Shown: positions 1 through 16,658 of the stretch, piece by piece
Position numbering within the stretch: the first letter of the stretch is position 1
Layout: each line of letters begins with the position of its first letter
Source: Triticum aestivum
Lineage: Eukaryota > Streptophyta > Magnoliopsida > Poales > Poaceae
Assembly (NCBI RefSeq): GCF_018294505.1
Contig: NC_057811.1
Location: 409,016,968-409,080,967 of the forward strand
Direction: 5' to 3'
Length of the DNA: 64,000 bases
Made by a program: the position numbers and the translations under genes
Notes under the pieces: generated by a model
Told to the model about the DNA's origin: nothing
Seen by the model: the letters and a program-made list of their open reading frames with translations, nothing else
The model's database searches: none

Positions 1-11
1 CCGCATGTCTA

Positions 12-68
12 GCACACGCGCACGCGCACGCGCACGCGCACGCACACGCGCGCGCGCACACACACACA
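12..68. repeat. (CG/CA)n simple repeat
   Basis: A run of alternating GC and AC dinucleotides. It directly abuts the left end of the nicastrin-tail duplication that starts near 70, so the copy junction lies at or inside this microsatellite. Confidence 0.9.
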
Positions 69-358
69 AGTTCTATGTTACACGCTGTCACGGTTCAGTC
101 TCGTTTTGTGATCTTCGAGATGTACGCTCGGCCGATGACCACCCGGAGGTACGATGCCGCGGTGACAGCAAGCCCGGTGAGAAGGATGAGCCTGTCGGAG
201 GTCGTGCACTGCACCGCGTAGACCCTCAGACCGATGGTGTTCCAGTAGCTCTCGGTCCATACGGGGTCCGCGGCACCCATAGGGTCCGAGGAGTTTGCTG
301 GAAGAACATACCTAAAACAAGCGACCAAAAGTACCACATTTCAGACAAGTAAATAGTA

Positions 359-432
359 CCTCCGTATCAAGATATAAGACGTTTTTAGACTAGTTTATAG
401 CCTGCGAAAACGTCTTATATTTGGTACGGAGG
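359..432. mobile_element. Short Stowaway-like MITE
   Basis: Terminal inverted repeats CCTCCGTA and TACGGAGG flank a palindromic interior, with arms around AAGACGTTTT and AAAACGTCTTAT. It lies in the degenerate intron of the nicastrin-tail copy. The TA target site is clear only on the left. Confidence 0.7.
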
Positions 433-582
433 TCGTAACTCGTAAGAAGGAAACAACATATTGCTCAAACAAGAATGGCATGTGGTTAAACTAAATGGTC
501 AAAAAAAAAGAGAGCAATATAGGTATCCTGGCTTGTTCTTCACTAGTAGCTGAGGGTGATATACAAAACTAGCTGCATTATA

Positions 583-743
583 CTCCCTCTGTTCCCAAAT
601 ATAAGTCTTTTTAAAGATTCTAACAACAGACTACATACGGAGCAAAATGAGTGAATCTACACTCAGAAAATTGTCTATATGCATCTGTATGTTGTAATCC
701 ATTTGAAACCTCTAAAAAGACTTATATTTAGGAACGGAGAGAG
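583..743. mobile_element. Stowaway MITE (Tc1/mariner type)
   Basis: Starts CTCCCTCTGTTCCCAAATAT and ends with its inverted match (AGGAACGGAGAGAG), flanked by TA on both sides (581-582 and 744-745). This is the usual Triticeae Stowaway layout. It sits in the degenerate last intron of the nicastrin-tail copy. Confidence 0.88.
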
Positions 744-1470
744 TAGATGCTTTAATTCATCAGTTTATAAATCATCATTTAATGCTTAGTAAACTGCTAA
801 CGTAACAACAAAGAATACCAAACATCAATCATTTGATTTCCACATTTCTGAAGGGTTATGTGCACCACCAAAGAAAATTACCTGATTGTTGATACAACAC
901 ACTTGCCTCCACCCTCCACCTCTCCCCCTACGCATACTTCACTTTCGTTGCTGCACTTTCCTTTATTATTATTTTGACATGTTATTTTCTGCACTTTCCA
1001 GTACAAGAGCTTACGTTGCCTGCCATGTAGAAGTTCTGTCTGCCAAGAAGTTCCATATGAGCCGCGAGGTATCATCTGCGTATGCAGGAAACTGCGTGCT
1101 AGAAGCTGAATCCTGGAACTGGGCAGGAATTGCTTGAAGAAATGAAGCTCTTCGCGATGCCACAAGAAAGACAAGGGTCACAGGTCAGTAGACATCCAAT
1201 CAATTCTTCTACCAACGTAACATTCACTTTTATAGGAGTGTATGACAAAAAAACTATCACAATATTATACTTAGTTGTATCCAACGTTCGAGCCATAATA
1301 TAAAGAGTAAACTATATTTGACACAATTGTAATAGACAAAAGGCACACAGTTGAATTCCGGTGACACACTTACACCCTAAAAATAAATCAGCATCCACTA
1401 CTCATAACTCTGCATGTACCTAATGAGGCAAATATGGTTTTTCTAAAGCAAAAGATACCTAATACATAAA

Positions 1471-1782
1471 GTTTGTTTAACACAAAAAAATCACGCAAAT
1501 GCTCACATACATGCACATACACTCACTTATGAACACACACACACACCTAACCCTATGAGCACCTCCGAGATATTAAGCCGGCAAAACATCTTGAAATTGA
1601 CAAAGTCGCCAGAGACACTTCATAGTCGAATGGAATGTCTTCTCTCAATGAACGAATATCACCGAAAAGTCTAAAATAAATCTAGAAAAATGCGAGCATC
1701 AGTGCCAAGTCTAGGACTTGTGCCTTGGTGGGCTGGTTCACCACAAGAAACTTAACCTTATGAGCTACACTCGGTTCGCCCT
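1471..1782 (-). mobile_element. tRNA-derived SINE (Au-like)
   Basis: Read on the minus strand, the element begins GGGCGAACCGAGTG and carries an A-box-like TAGCTCATAAGG and a degenerate B-box-like GGCACAAGTCC, as in tRNA-derived SINEs of grasses. The 3' half has the GT-rich tract and T-rich end typical of this class. It is flanked by an 11-bp near-perfect target duplication, TAATACATAAA (1460-1470) and TAATGCATAAA (1783-1793). It was recognised from memory of the family, without a database search. It lies in the 3' flank of the F-box gene. Confidence 0.75.
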
Positions 1783-1798
1783 TAATGCATAAACTGGT

Positions 1799-3292
1799 TT
1801 AGTGTGGAGGAAAGATCCACGTTGTGGTATTGAAGTCAAGAAATCTCTCCCTCCGAAAATGACCAATGTGTCTCGCCTGTGAGGATTTCATGCAAAAGAC
1901 TTCACCACCAAAATCAGCAAAATAAATAGCGTCTGGTTCTACCTCCCCACGAGCTAAAACAGACTTGCTGAAGGGTTTGCTGATAAAAAGCGTATGGCCA
2001 CCTAGCCCACCGCCGGAGACCGGAAGCCATGCAGGTGCATTGACATCGAGCACGAGAAGCTCCACCTTGTAAGTGAATCTCACGCTATCCGCTTCTCGAA
2101 TCACCATGAAAAGCTTCCCATATGACTCGACCAAGTACCGAAAGATCATATAGTCGGCTTCACACCGGAAGCCGGGGCCTACCTTGCCATCCCTAGCTTT
2201 TAACATCAATTTGATGTGATTACGCTGTTCGGCTTTGTCCTCTTCGCTAAGAAGAAGCTCATCATTACCATTCTCAACCTCGCCAATGTTTTTCTTGTCA
2301 CCCTCACCGTCTGTGTCGTTATCGTCCTCGTCGTCATTATTGCCTACTACATCGGCATAATCAATGTCGCTCCAGATGACCTGCTCAATACTAGTAGCCA
2401 TGGGTATGTCGTGGACATCATCAAAGGTGATGGGGAGGGAGACAAGGCTGTCCATGGTGAGTCCATAGAGTTTATCTCCAAGAAAGGCAATGTCGACGAT
2501 GGTGCCCAAGTCCACGGGAGCTGTTTCCGGCTGTGGCAACAACACACCTTTCCCTCGCTGCACCAAAAATATAGGGAGATCCCTGTTGTTGGTCATAACC
2601 ACGATGAGGTCATCAGGGGTCGACCGCATGAGCACCTTGCGGATCGTGAACAACTCGGAGACATCTCCCACAACGGCGTCCAGCTCCGGGAGCGGCACGG
2701 TTGCCCTAGAGAAAGGATTGTGCAAGAAGTAGGCATGCCTCCCCTCGCCGGCCGTCCGGTCGAGGGCGAGCCAGCTGCCGGTGGAGCCGACGCACCGCAG
2801 GTTCTCGGGGAAGGAGGCGATAGGTTCCGGCCAGACGTCGGATAACTCCGAAGGGAGGTCTTCGAGGAAGAAGCCGCCCGGGAGCACGACCCACGGATGT
2901 TGCCGCCGCGGGGAGAAGAGCGAGCGCCAGATATGGCGCCATGGTGGTGGCTGGCGTTGGGAGGTCGGGGGTGACAATATTGGTAAGCGGTCGACGCTGA
3001 TCGAAGGTAGCAGCGTTCCGGGAGACGAAACGGAGTACCAGGAACGGCACACCGCATCGACCCACGGTAGCTGCCGTGTGTCGGGGTAGGGGGCCGAGCG
3101 CCAGGAACGGCACACGCAGCTGTAGCGGGCGCGGTCGGCCGGGTCCGGGAGTCCGGCGATGATGAGGCCTAGGAGCTCGGGTGGGAGTTCGGACCACGGC
3201 GGCGGCGGCGAGGGAACGCTTGGGCACGTCACGCGGAGGCCGGCGATGATGGGACCGAGGAGCTTTTCCGGCCACAGTGACGGCGATGCCAT
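1799..3292 (-). CDS. F-box protein with DUF295-type C-terminal domain
   Basis: An intronless 497-residue frame. An F-box (about residues 33-75; PPELLGLIIAGLPDPADRAR followed by CVCRSW) would bind SKP1 and place the protein as the substrate adaptor of an SCF ubiquitin ligase. The rest matches the F-box/DUF295 family common in grasses: LALDR and HNPFSR motifs in the middle and a C-terminal segment with FADFGGEVFCM. Odd points: a second F-box-like start (EKLLGPIIAGL) precedes the real one, the CVCRSW motif recurs as AVCRSW, and a highly acidic insert (NNDDEDDNDTDGEGD) lies near residues 318-332. The start chosen is the first ATG of the frame; a TATTTATT stretch about 60 bp upstream could be the TATA box. 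The substrate is unknown. The family expands fast and contains many pseudogenes, but this copy is open throughout. Confidence 0.85.
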   Translation of the reverse strand: MASPSLWPEKLLGPIIAGLRVTCPSVPSPPPPWSELPPELLGLIIAGLPDPADRARYSCVCRSWRSAPYPDTRQLPWVDAVCRSWYSVSSPGTLLPSISVDRLPILSPPTSQRQPPPWRHIWRSLFSPRRQHPWVVLPGGFFLEDLPSELSDVWPEPIASFPENLRCVGSTGSWLALDRTAGEGRHAYFLHNPFSRATVPLPELDAVVGDVSELFTIRKVLMRSTPDDLIVVMTNNRDLPIFLVQRGKGVLLPQPETAPVDLGTIVDIAFLGDKLYGLTMDSLVSLPITFDDVHDIPMATSIEQVIWSDIDYADVVGNNDDEDDNDTDGEGDKKNIGEVENGNDELLLSEEDKAEQRNHIKLMLKARDGKVGPGFRCEADYMIFRYLVESYGKLFMVIREADSVRFTYKVELLVLDVNAPAWLPVSGGGLGGHTLFISKPFSKSVLARGEVEPDAIYFADFGGEVFCMKSSQARHIGHFRRERFLDFNTTTWIFPPH

Positions 3293-3299
3293 CTATCTA

Positions 3300-4440
3300 T
3301 TGCTGCTTGATTAGGATCGTAGAAGACGTAATATGCCAGTTGATTGGGTAGGGCAAATAAATAGGGTATAGAGGAGTTGGCTCCTGACCGGGATTCATGG
3401 TCGGATTGAAACTTTTTTTTTGATAGTGGTCGGATTGAAACTTGCTTCGCGAAGGATACTGAGTACTTGTTTGTTGTGGACGCGTCACGCCGGATCGAGA
3501 GCTTCGTTGTCCCGAGCTGGCACGGCCGCCTCGCGAACGAACACAGCGGAATTTCAGATCTGACAGGTAACGGCTCACCTCGCTGCTTAATCTCTACTAC
3601 TATATCTCTACTACTATAGTACACATTTTTTTAAATATTTGAATCTACCTTCTTCTCTCTTCTTTTTCCCGTAACTTCCAGAGTAGATTCATCTATAGCC
3701 GTCAACTCTATTAAATCGAACGGCTCCTGTCACTTGGATTCGCCACCCAAGTTGTTCCCGCCAAACCTGAAAACGAGTCGCCCTTCTAGAGGACTCCACA
3801 ACCCACGGTACGCTCCAGGCTTCACATGTATCTCCTGCGCCAGTGCGTCGGAGCCGTGGAGGTGTGGAGTGTGCCACCTCCCAGCGTGTGCGACCGTGGC
3901 TGCCAGATTTTGGTGCCGCCGTGCTTCCTGATAACGACTGACTAGGCGAGCGCAACGGTGGGATGGCCGGGTCGTGCACAGCGCCGGCGGCATGGCAGTC
4001 CAGCAGCGGGATGGCTAGGTCGTGCACTGTGCCTGCAACTACAACTGCGGGATGGCCGGGTCGTGCATTGCGCCTGCCGGATGCCCTGGGGGGTGGGGGG
4101 CAGAGACACGGGAGAAGGGGCGGCAGCGCGGTGGCGCTCCGCTCGATTGTGTTTTTTTTCCAGGGAACTCGCTCGACAGCCAATGCGAGGGAGCTAATCT
4201 GATGTTGACGTTTCTGAGTGGGGCTCCATACAGTTGGCCCAGTGGCAAGCTTCAAGGCCCGTGTGCGTATAGCCAATTGTCAGCCCAAACCATATTTTAG
4301 CCTAGGTGGTAAGGCAGGACGTAACTAGCGGTATTTCTCAAAAAAAAGGTCGAGCAGATACCTCTCAAATAAAATCAAAAGGTTTTTTTTTTTGAGGAAA
4401 AATATAATCAAAATGTGTTTCTAAAAAAAACAGTAAAAAA
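3300..4440. other. Intergenic, no supported gene
   Basis: The frames here lack recognisable domains. About 3955-4085 holds three imperfect copies of a GC-rich motif around GGGATGGCCGGGTCGTGCA, which explains the overlapping open frames on both strands. A 15-bp motif (GTCGGATTGAAACTT) is repeated near 3401 and 3429. Confidence 0.6.
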
Positions 4441-4447
4441 ACAGAAG

Positions 4448-4682
4448 GTTGAGCGGAACAGCCGTTCTCACGTTTTTGCATGAATTTTATGGTGATACCA
4501 TTCATTTACATGTATATGTATATATTGACTGATACATACTCATTTTTCTGCAAATAACAAAAGGTAAAGAAAAAGTCGAGCGGAACGGCTGTTCTCACGT
4601 TGTTGCATGAATTTTATGATGCTACCATTCATTTACATGTATATGTATATATGGACTGATACATACCCATTTTTTCGCAAAA
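4448..4682. repeat. AT-rich direct repeat, two copies of about 107 bp
   Basis: Copy 1 starts at about 4448 and copy 2 at about 4575, a period of 127 bp. Both contain GAGCGGAAC, then CTCACGTT, TGCATGAATTTTATG, CATTCATTTACATG and GACTGATACATAC in the same order. No coding potential. The stretch from here to 5539 holds no supported gene; its right part is probably nicastrin 3' UTR or flank. Confidence 0.85.
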
Positions 4683-5539
4683 ATATTGAATATGCATGGT
4701 GTAGAATGCATTGTATTCCATCTACGTCCAAGTGATGTAGAATGCATGGAGATGATTATTTTTTTGAAAAAATATATATTTTTGATCCCGTGATGTGATT
4801 TAACGTTTTGAGAGTATTAACAACAAGTTTGTCAAGTCAGTGTTTAACCAAAATTACTCTTTACATGTTTTGAAAATAAAAGAAAATCAAATTTGTTCAT
4901 GAACATTGTAACTCGGCAAGAGGTTGTGAAGTTAAAACTCCATATAAAAAGTGCTTCATTTGTATTTAAATTTTTCTTCTTGTATGCAAATTTCTAATTA
5001 AGAATGCACACGTGCAAAGCACGTGCCTTCGACTAGTAAAATCAGGTTTGAATTTCTGGCTAGTTGGCTCGCCATCATCTAAAAGCAGCTCGACTCCGCA
5101 TGATTATCACTCTCAAGTCTTAACCAACCCACGAAGCATGTTGCGCCTTGCACGCACATGGCGAATCCGAGGGTCGGTGCCGGATAAGAACTCCACACAC
5201 GAGGCATTCGGTTTCAGCAAACCATCTCATCCATGATCTCATCGAGACAAGACAACGATTGGGCAAAGTCTTACTCGCACGGAAGACGTGCACAACAAAA
5301 ACCGCAACATGATGCACTTGTCGTCCACTATGCACACGCAAGTAGCCTGCTCGAAGCACATTACCAAAGCATCTACAGTACCTACCAACAACAATCCGCA
5401 CGGCAACCCACCCAGGCCACATACATATTGATATGCTCTGGTGGAAGTCTGCATCGCTACGCTCAAGAATTACATCCATACTCGGTCCATCCCTACAAAG
5501 TTGCCAAGTCAGTTCTATATGATACACGCTGTCATGTTT

Positions 5540-8500
5540 TCAGTCTCGCTTCGTGATCTTCGAGATGTATGCTCTGCCGACGACCACCCCGAGATACGAC
5601 GCCGCGGTGACGGCGAGCCCGGCGAGAAGGATGAGCCTGTCGGAGGTCGTGGACTGCACCGCGTAGACCCTCAGGCTGATGGTGTTCCAGTAGCTCTCGG
5701 TCCATACGGGGTCCGCTGCACCCATGGGGTCAGAAGAGTTTGCCGGAAGAACGTGCCAGGCGTTGTCCTCGAACTTCAGCCTGGTTGAATAGGCAGGAAC
5801 GTACCTAAACAAGCGACCAAAAGTACAGCAATTCAGACAAGCAAACAACATGTTGACAAAATAAGAATGACATAAGGTTGAAACTACATGGTCGATAACT
5901 AACACAAGCAAGTAAAATGAGAGTAATTCGGTATCATAGCTTGTTCTTCCGTAGCAGCCGAGCACGATGCACAAAACTAGGTGCATTATAGACGCCTTAC
6001 TTCATCAGTTTATAAGTTTTCGCCTAATGATCACTAAACTGCTAATGTATCAACACACAGCGCTGATTTGATTTCCACATTTTGGAAGGGACATGTGTGA
6101 CACAAAAGAAAATTTTACCTTGTTGTCGATACAACGCACCGGCCTCCACCCTCCACTTCTCCCCCTACGCATACTTCACTTTCGTTGTTGCACTTCACAG
6201 TACAAGAGCTTACGTTGCTTGCCAAAGTAGAAGTTCTGTCTGCCAAGAAGTTCCATATGAACCGGGAGGTATCATCTGCATATGAAGGAAACTGCGTGCT
6301 AGAAGGTGAGTCCTGGAAAACACCAACATAGTGACTCGGGCAGGCATTGCTTGGAGAAATGAAGCTCTTCGCGATGCCACAAGAAAGACCGGGATCACAG
6401 GTCAGTAGACATCCAATCAATTCTTCTACCAGTGTAACGTTCACTTTTATAGTGTTCAGTGTCATGAGATCGACGGTCATATCACCAGTAGCAAGAATGT
6501 ACAATGACCTCGCAACCAAAGCAGCAGCTGCTGCTATTGATGAGGAATTGATGTTTGCTGTAGGAAAAAAGAAAAACATTACAGATTCATAACTACCTTT
6601 GGTGAGACAAATGGGCACATCTATGAACGGTCAACTTACCAGGGCTGTCCAAATGGCTGTGATAAAATCTATTGGAAAACTGGGAATCGAAGTCCTCTAA
6701 CACAACTCCAGAAGTTGATGTATTCTGCATGGATGGGTCAACAGAAAACAGACTATGACACAACAGTCTTCAAAGAGAATAGCATGGAAAAAAAGATCAG
6801 ATTTGGAAAGTTAAATTCCCAGGGTTTAATGAAACCAATGGCTATTACCTTTCTCATGAATGACATCAATGAAGATGGTGGTACACCAGGGTTTGATGAA
6901 GCTGCTGGTTTTACTTTGACATTATCAGAGCCAAGTGAATCACTGCCACTTTGGAGACCATCTAAAATCTTCTTTGAAATTGATGAATTCTGTACAAGCA
7001 GAAGATACATATGAACAAGATGGAACTTTTTTCTTATTGTTTCTATCCCCCAAATTCAAAAATAAAACCCCAATTACAGGTACAAGCACAGCTATCAATT
7101 GGACTCCCAGTGTGTTGTACTCAAGAAACAACAATTACTCTGACAGATCTCTTCACAGCTAAATATCTTCATAAAGTAATGTTTAGAAACATATTCAGTA
7201 CAAATTTGACAAATATTGTTCAAACAATACAGTACAAGGATCACAGGCAAAAAAAGCCATGCACAGCAACGCCCCACGGATCTCATGTATCTCAAAAGAG
7301 GCATTCGTTTATCAAACATTTTAACAACTACAAGATGAGTTTTTACCACTACAACACCACCATGAATCTAGAAAACCAGTTTGCATAATATGTCAAGAAC
7401 AATTAGCAAGAAAAATATAGTTATAATCTCTACGGCCAATATGGGTGAGCTAAAATATCACCATACTACCAAGCAATATATTAATTTGCGTCATGCGTGA
7501 TTCAAAGAATCATTACCCTTGAAGCATGTGCATAAAATAATGTATCTCCTTGGCTTATGCCCTTGCCAACCGAACCAATCTCCAGTACCTGAATTATGTT
7601 CACAAACAGCTTGTTACAAAAATTAAGCATGATAGGTAGAGAATTGTGAAATAACAGAAAGATATAGCAGTAATGCAGTATAGCACTCAAGAGACTTAAA
7701 ACATATAAATCCATGAATGTAAATTCATTATATCCCATAAACAAAAATATGCAGAAATGCATGAAGAGTGAAAAAGATGTCTCTAGGAAAACTCATCTAT
7801 AAGGAAACATATAGACGGTGCAAGCATATATCATAGTTTATACGAAAAAGATGTCCCTAGGAAAACTCGTCTATATGGAAACATATATCATAGTTTGATG
7901 ATGCAATTGCTAGTGCCATCAAATCAGGTACTCACCTGCTCAATCATTGAGCTGTTAATGCCATTCACAGAATCATCACCTTCATCCAGTTCTTGTAAGA
8001 ATTTTCTGCTACCAAGATAACCCCATGCTTCACCATCAAAAGCAGCAAATACAAGCTGCAATACATATGGGATGATGTTAGGAACAAGAACCATGATGGC
8101 TTAGGAGCCAATCACCAGTTCACTACAAATTTGTTCCTAATCTGATGTCAAACACATTGAATCTACTGATTCAATGCATAACTAAGAATGTAGAGGAAGA
8201 TACCAAAAGCTGCATGCCCTCAATATAGCAAAGAATATAAATAGGCGGATGAGATGTACAGGACACCGGTGATAACATGGAACCAAGTAATAAAGCAATT
8301 TTCGGTCATACAGTACCTGTTTCTTGAGTTTGCCTAGATCATGAAGGTGAGAAAGAGCATCAACAGCAGTGAGCAAAGCAATCAATCCCTGTGTAAAATT
8401 TAATATTATTGTGTAATGCAAATAAGAAATACAAACAAGACAATCATGTGTCTCTACTACTTACTGATATGGGAGAATCAGCACCCAGACTACGGTCCCT

Positions 8501-10969
8501 AAAGAACGATGCAGAATCCTGGGATGCAACAACCATTATTATTGGTTTCTGATGCTCTGCTGATGCATTGCTCATTGGTGGTAACGAAGCCCATACACTG
8601 CCCTTCAAACACGAGGATCATAAGTTGACGTAAAAAAGAAAGATAAAACAACATGTGAGGTAGACATCTTGGAACTCTACTATATGCATAATATTGTGAA
8701 CGTAAGAGCAGGATGCCTTATGCAAGAAAGGAAGTGCTGACCTCTGTCCTCCTAAGGGCAAGCACGACTGCTCTTTGAGGCAGGACTCTGAACCATTTGT
8801 TTCAGCTTTAGTCGTCTGTGGTTCATGCAATTTTAGAAGTATACAATACATGCATCACTGACAATACTCCTATTATCGATAAATAAACATGTACTGATAG
8901 AAGTAAAGAGAAATGGCCAGAAAAAACTCCGAACCTGCATAACAAGGTCAAATTCCGCTACATTTGCTTGATATCCATTGCTAGACTTCTCATTCTTGTC
9001 CGCAATCTGTTATCAACAGCAATGACCAATTATATAGGCTTGTAACTTTTGGTTAATTTTGAACTGAATAAAAGCAGATGGAATACCTTTCGCAGAGTCT
9101 GTGTGCTCTCCTCTGAAAGTAGAAACACGGGAAAATCATATCTGTTCCACATAATACCTGACCCCTACAAGGTAAAACTGTACCGTTAACAGAGGTATAC
9201 TGGAAGCACAATAAAAGCTTTTGCATTAAAGGGGTACTACACATTTAACTATTTTGAACTGAACAGCACGTTTAACACTTGAAGGGTTAATCTACTTTTC
9301 GAAAAAAGAAAAAGAAAACTCTTGAAGGGTGGTAGCATTCCAATAAAACCTAAAAACTTACAGAAGGATTCCAATCATGGCTGACATTTGAGTATGGTGC
9401 AAAATCCTCTTGTGGAAATTTTCTATCCGGTGACAACTCTACAGTCAGAAACAGAACATTTTCTTGGTGATAAGACAACAAGACATACAAAGAGCACACG
9501 AAAAACAGGGAGATATTTCCACTGACCTAGTAACTTGTCACCATTTGATTCAACCAGTACACCGGCAACCTTATGGTAAAGTTCTGGATCATTGGATACC
9601 CTGCACAAGAACATACAAACTACCAAATGTTACCATCTCTCAACGTGTCAAGTGCAATGCAGCTATGAAAGACAATCACAAATATTATGTAACTTCAGAA
9701 TCTCTGTTGTCCCATCAAGGAAGAGACACGAAAACTTCATTTTTCACTGGCATGCACAAACACTATAAAAACATCTGCAATTACCTAAATACAGGATTTC
9801 AACAATCTGATCTTATACCTCAGAAAGAAAGCTGGCATCTGATCCAAGGGAAGAAGAACTGCAGATGGTTGAGCCAACTGGTCATCGCTGTTTTTGAATC
9901 TTACAATCGGTGCAATAACCAGGCCGTGCCCAGGATCTGATCACATAAAAGAGACACTGAGAACCAATTACACTTCACAACACAGACTTGTTGAAGATTG
10001 TTATGGTCACAGAACATCAAATCCATTCTATAAGCATACAATATTAGGGGAAACAAAGATACTCACTAGAGCAGCCGATTTCACCAGAAAGATTCAGCAG
10101 CCTGACACAAGGGAAGCTTTCAATGTTTACATACATTGCCTTCACAAGATCTGGAACAGATTCCAGTGTAGCAGCATCTCCTAGAGAAACATAAAGGCAA
10201 CATGAACCTCTGCTACAGTACATCAAGTGAGGAGAAAAAAAAATTAACACAGGTACTAGCTATAGAGAAGCCAGAACTTGTGACACTGTCTTGCAAATCT
10301 ATCTCCAAGCTATGCAAGCACATGGCACGAGCAAAAAAAGTATGCAAGCATGTAAAAGCAACCATACTAGTTTTGTAACCAAATCATCTGTCATAACAGC
10401 ACACAATCTCATTCCGCCAACTCAATATCAGAATTAGGATATGCAATTCAACACCAAACTCAAACATTCGTAGTTGTAAGGCACCATGATGCATTTTTCT
10501 TACAAATGTGAAGTGTGGGTGTGGTTCTAGTGTAGTCTAGCAATAGCAGAACTTCTAGAACTGAGATAGCACAAGCCACGGACACATATCGAAGCAACTA
10601 CCAATCAGTTAATGAGCACATCAGCAGCTTGCCAAAGCTTACAAGTAGTAGCTAACAAGGCCCACTACTTGGTTCACCTACAGGTTGAGACGGACGACCT
10701 AATCCCTACGCGAATTCACCCGAGAAGCTTAGCAGCACCGAACGGAAGGCTCCAAGGAAGCGTGAGATCGCCTCGACTGGACTCAATTCTTACATAAAAC
10801 AAGCACGGCGAACTAGGCGAGGATTACTTTTGCTTTTGCTTCGAGAACGAGGGTTTTGGATGGGGCGAGGGGTACGGAGGACCAACTCACCGGAGACGGC
10901 GGGGGCGAGGAGCACGAGGACGGCGCAGGCGACGGCCGCGAGGAGGGTAGCCGCGGAGCCGGCCGCCAT
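5540..10969 (-). CDS. NCT: Nicastrin, gamma-secretase subunit (complete, 16 exons)
   Basis: Nicastrin is the large glycoprotein subunit of gamma-secretase, an intramembrane protease complex with presenilin, APH-1 and PEN-2 in endomembranes. Exons on the minus strand: 10969-10891, 10180-10067, 9936-9819, 9600-9527, 9438-9362, 9164-9087, 9006-8935, 8815-8742, 8597-8465, 8388-8317, 8055-7936, 7588-7517, 6989-6849, 6724-6640, 6557-6119, 5804-5540. All junctions keep phase and give 670 residues, the usual plant length. Residues 1-27 look like a signal peptide (alanine/leucine rich). Exon 2 has the hallmark PCVRLLNLSGEIGCS. Later landmarks are CLKEQSCLPLGG, FDGEAWGYLGSRKF, PGVPPSSLMSFMRK and SGVVLEDFDSQFSNRFYHSHLD. 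One transmembrane helix lies near residues 640-661, followed by KITKRD. An in-frame ATG further upstream is less likely because the signal peptide begins at this one. Divergent to the helicase gene. Confidence 0.94.
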
Positions 10970-11410
10970 GGCGGACGCGGCGGCGATCTGAGGCTCGGGG
11001 AGCGGACGAGGCAGAGGCAGAGGCCGTCGTCGTCTCGTCTCTGACCGGAACCGGAAGGCGGAAGAGACCACTTGGCTAGAGAGAAAGGTTCGTGGGCTAG
11101 TGGGCCGTTATGTGGCCGTTTTCATCTTATTCTTGCCTCCGCGACACTTAAGCCCAACACGGCCCTACGCCCTAGCCAAGCCAAGCGCCACACCCGCGCC
11201 GGCGCCGCCATCCCCTGTTGCTCTCCTCCGTCGCCCCTCTCGGCCTACCTGCCCGGAGTCCGCCCTCCGGCGTGCCGCGGCCAAGCTCCAATCTCCACGC
11301 GGCAGACGTCGGCGGCGGCAGCTGCAGTGTGAGTTTCCGGCCGCCTTACTCGCATACGTGTCGCGCTGTATCCGCGGTTTGTGACGCTTATCTCAGGTCG
11401 CAGTTCGAGC
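10970..11410. promoter_or_regulatory. Putative bidirectional promoter (nicastrin / DEAH helicase)
   Basis: Only 441 bp separate the two divergent start codons, so 5' UTRs and both promoters must fit here. Site II-like elements TGGGCT (11093), TGGGCC (11101) and a reverse copy AGCCCA (11151) cluster in the middle. Such elements are known from promoters of ribosome-biogenesis and other housekeeping genes in plants. The right half is very GC rich and no clear TATA box was seen. Sharing of elements between the two genes is inference. Confidence 0.7.

Positions 11411-16658
<5,248 letters not shown>

Larger units (their letters stand above)
70..1240 (-). pseudogene. Partial duplicate of the nicastrin 3' end (last two exons), broken
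   Basis: Seen: the minus strand of about 880-1240 matches nicastrin exon 15 (6119-6557), and 70-320 matches the last exon plus some 3' flank (5513-5804). The C-terminal membrane segment and the end KITKRD are kept. Between them lies the remnant of the last intron, now holding two MITEs. The copy is broken. The exon-15 part changes frame, with an inserted AATAATAA-like stretch near 965 and a stop after a segment ending CPVPGFSF near 1099. The last-exon copy lacks the first codons of the true exon (the segment around PAYSTRLKFED). No upstream nicastrin exons exist to its right; homology stops near 1240. Inference: a DNA-level partial duplication, because the intron was copied, and not a processed pseudogene. 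It is unlikely to make protein. Confidence 0.88.

Noticed and set aside
78..352. Short plus-strand frames over the nicastrin-tail copy
   Set aside because: Antisense shadows; the minus strand carries the recognisable nicastrin C-terminus.
2216..2845. 209-codon plus-strand frame over the F-box gene
   Set aside because: It is the antisense shadow of the intact F-box/DUF295 frame and shows no domain.
6715..7014. 99-codon plus-strand frame that reads like a protein
   Set aside because: It is antisense to nicastrin exons 13-14 (6989-6849 and 6724-6640), whose minus-strand translation clearly matches the family.
11381..11410. In-frame upstream GTG start for the helicase
   Set aside because: GTG is not a normal plant start and the ATG at 11411 gives a natural N-terminus.
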